From Ophiura sarsii (lineage: Eukaryota; Echinodermata; Ophiuroidea; Amphilepidida; Ophiuridae): 64,000 nucleotides of DNA. The stretch spans positions 59,289,266 through 59,353,265 of the forward strand of contig CM069443.1 in assembly GCA_035610835.1 (NCBI GenBank), read 5' to 3'. Positions 62,703 to 64,000 of this stretch are shown here, in pieces (positions within the stretch are counted from its first letter, which is position 1; each line of letters starts with the position of its first letter). Made by a program: the position numbers and the translations under genes. The notes below the pieces were generated by a model, which searched no databases, was not told the DNA's origin, and saw nothing but the letters and a program-made list of their open reading frames with translations.

Positions 62703-62908
62703 ATGATCAAATCTCAGCTTCATAGCTCCAAACTGAATCTTTGTTATTGGACTTCGAAAGGATGTAAAAAGCATATTGGTCATATTAATCAATTAACTAA
62801 ACTTTATCATTTTCTTTCAAACTGTGCTTGCCTATTATAGACCACTCGCTTTTGATATGACAGGTCACAATATGCATTGCGCAGAAACCAAATGTGTATA
62901 GACAATTT

Positions 62909-63261
62909 GCATCCAGAGGTTGCTTCAATGTAATCCCAGCATGCAGTAGAAAAGCACTGTGCACTGCGATGATGGAGACAGTTCAACACCTGATTTGCAT
63001 TGAAATGTACAGAAACATCGTGGTCCATTATAGGAACTAATCATTGAGACTTTTCAACTTGTTTGGTATCACTGTATTGAGAAATAGAATCCCAATTCAT
63101 TTATTGATACAGATATGAAAAGTCTCAATTATTAGTTCCTCTATGGACCATGATATGTCTGTACATTTCAATGGAAATCAGCCTAATCAGTAGTTGAATT
63201 ATCTCACTGCAGTGCTTTCCTACTGCATGCTGGGATTACATTGAAGCAACCTCTGACTTGC
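62909..63261. mobile_element. 353-bp foldback element, ~150-bp arms
   Basis: The left arm has GAGGTTGCTTCAATGTAATC and CAGCATGCAGTAG, and the right arm has their inverses (CTACTGCATGCTG, GATTACATTGAAGCAACCTC). The arms meet around a ~50-base centre at 63060-63110. No coding capacity. Confidence 0.8.
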
Positions 63262-63269
63262 ATCATGAT

Positions 63270-64000
63270 TATTGAAACATGCATGTCATCATCAATCATA
63301 CAACAATGTCAACAAAATATGAAAACAAAACTAATAATACAAAATAATTGTAATAAAATTGCAAATTAAATTTGCTTTTGTTGGCAATTAATAATAAGGA
63401 AGCACATAAATAAGATACGCTATCAGCAGCATTGGTAGCAATATCTTGAATAACTTCAAACATAAGCAGTAGACAATAGTAGGTCAATGAACAGACACAG
63501 ATACAACTCAATATTTCAATGGACCTATAACCATTTGTGACCCAACGCGAGTAAATGAGGCACAATGAGGGACATATGAAAATTGAGATATTTATATCAT
63601 GATGTATTAGTTAAGGGACATTTTGGTACCAAAGTCAATATGTGATGGGATCTATGAAAACCCGCCACATGGTGGCATTTTTCATATTGGAGATATTGAT
63701 ATCATAAGAAAGCTACAATCGTGCTGATTACAGAACTGTTTCCATCATTTTTCTACGATCACTACAAAAAAAAGTTATGAGTGAATGATGATAGTGATGT
63801 CATAAAAAAACTACAAAAAAAGAAATCATGAAAACAGGTCAATAAAGATACATAATTCAATAGAATAACATTATAAGGTTAATGTTAAATGTGACTTAAG
63901 TAAGTTTTTGAGGGTGAAATTTCATAAAAGATGATGACACAAAGTATTGGAAATTAATTTTCTTTAAAAAAATCTTTAAAAAAATATATACATATTTTTT
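63270..64000. other. right-end spacer with no recognised feature
   Basis: AT-rich, ending in A/T runs. The minus-strand frame at 63296-63565 is hydrophobic, low complexity and unsupported. Confidence 0.5.

Overview
This is a eukaryotic window: AT-rich, intron-rich and crowded with short inverted-repeat elements and tandem repeats. The intron style, the frequent AGGCCTA words and the repeat types suggest a marine invertebrate, perhaps an echinoderm or other non-vertebrate deuterostome. That assignment is an inference, because no lineage-diagnostic gene is present.

Region 1 (1 to about 17.3 kb) is the 5' part of one minus-strand gene. I could reconstruct ten coding exons with canonical splice sites and compatible phases. 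They encode an orthologue of the RING E3 ubiquitin ligase MGRN1/RNF157, from its MGS start at 17220 to at least residue ~377. The 3' end lies left of the window. Its introns carry several small non-autonomous transposon-like elements: a TTAA-flanked piggyBac-like element, TA-flanked elements and foldbacks. They also hold a 149/156-bp tandem repeat built around nuclear-receptor-like half-sites.

Region 2 (17.3-19.8 kb) holds low-complexity sequence, a TAA-flanked PIF/Harbinger-like element and a foldback element.

Region 3 (19.8-55.3 kb) is the striking part: a tandem macro-array with a unit of about 4,346 bp. Each unit has about 3.1 kb of unique sequence and about 1.2 kb of a 22-bp minisatellite. 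The minisatellite monomer contains two inverted GATA-factor-like sites. The unique part carries a small three-exon minus-strand gene (146 codons, all introns phase 0) that I do not recognise, preceded by a CpG-rich stretch with CRE-like motifs. Seven copies of the gene are present. Only the left-edge copy (22.9-24.1 kb) is open throughout; the other six share the same stop and frameshift just before the first splice donor. The right edge (51.2-55.3 kb) is rearranged and keeps only pieces of the unit.

Region 4 (55.3-64 kb) has no convincing gene. It holds a ~110-bp tandem repeat with TGACC half-sites, several foldback or TIR elements, short tandem repeats and a possible LINE remnant. The only genes supported are the MGRN1-like gene and the amplified unknown gene; nothing in the sequence shows that they work together.
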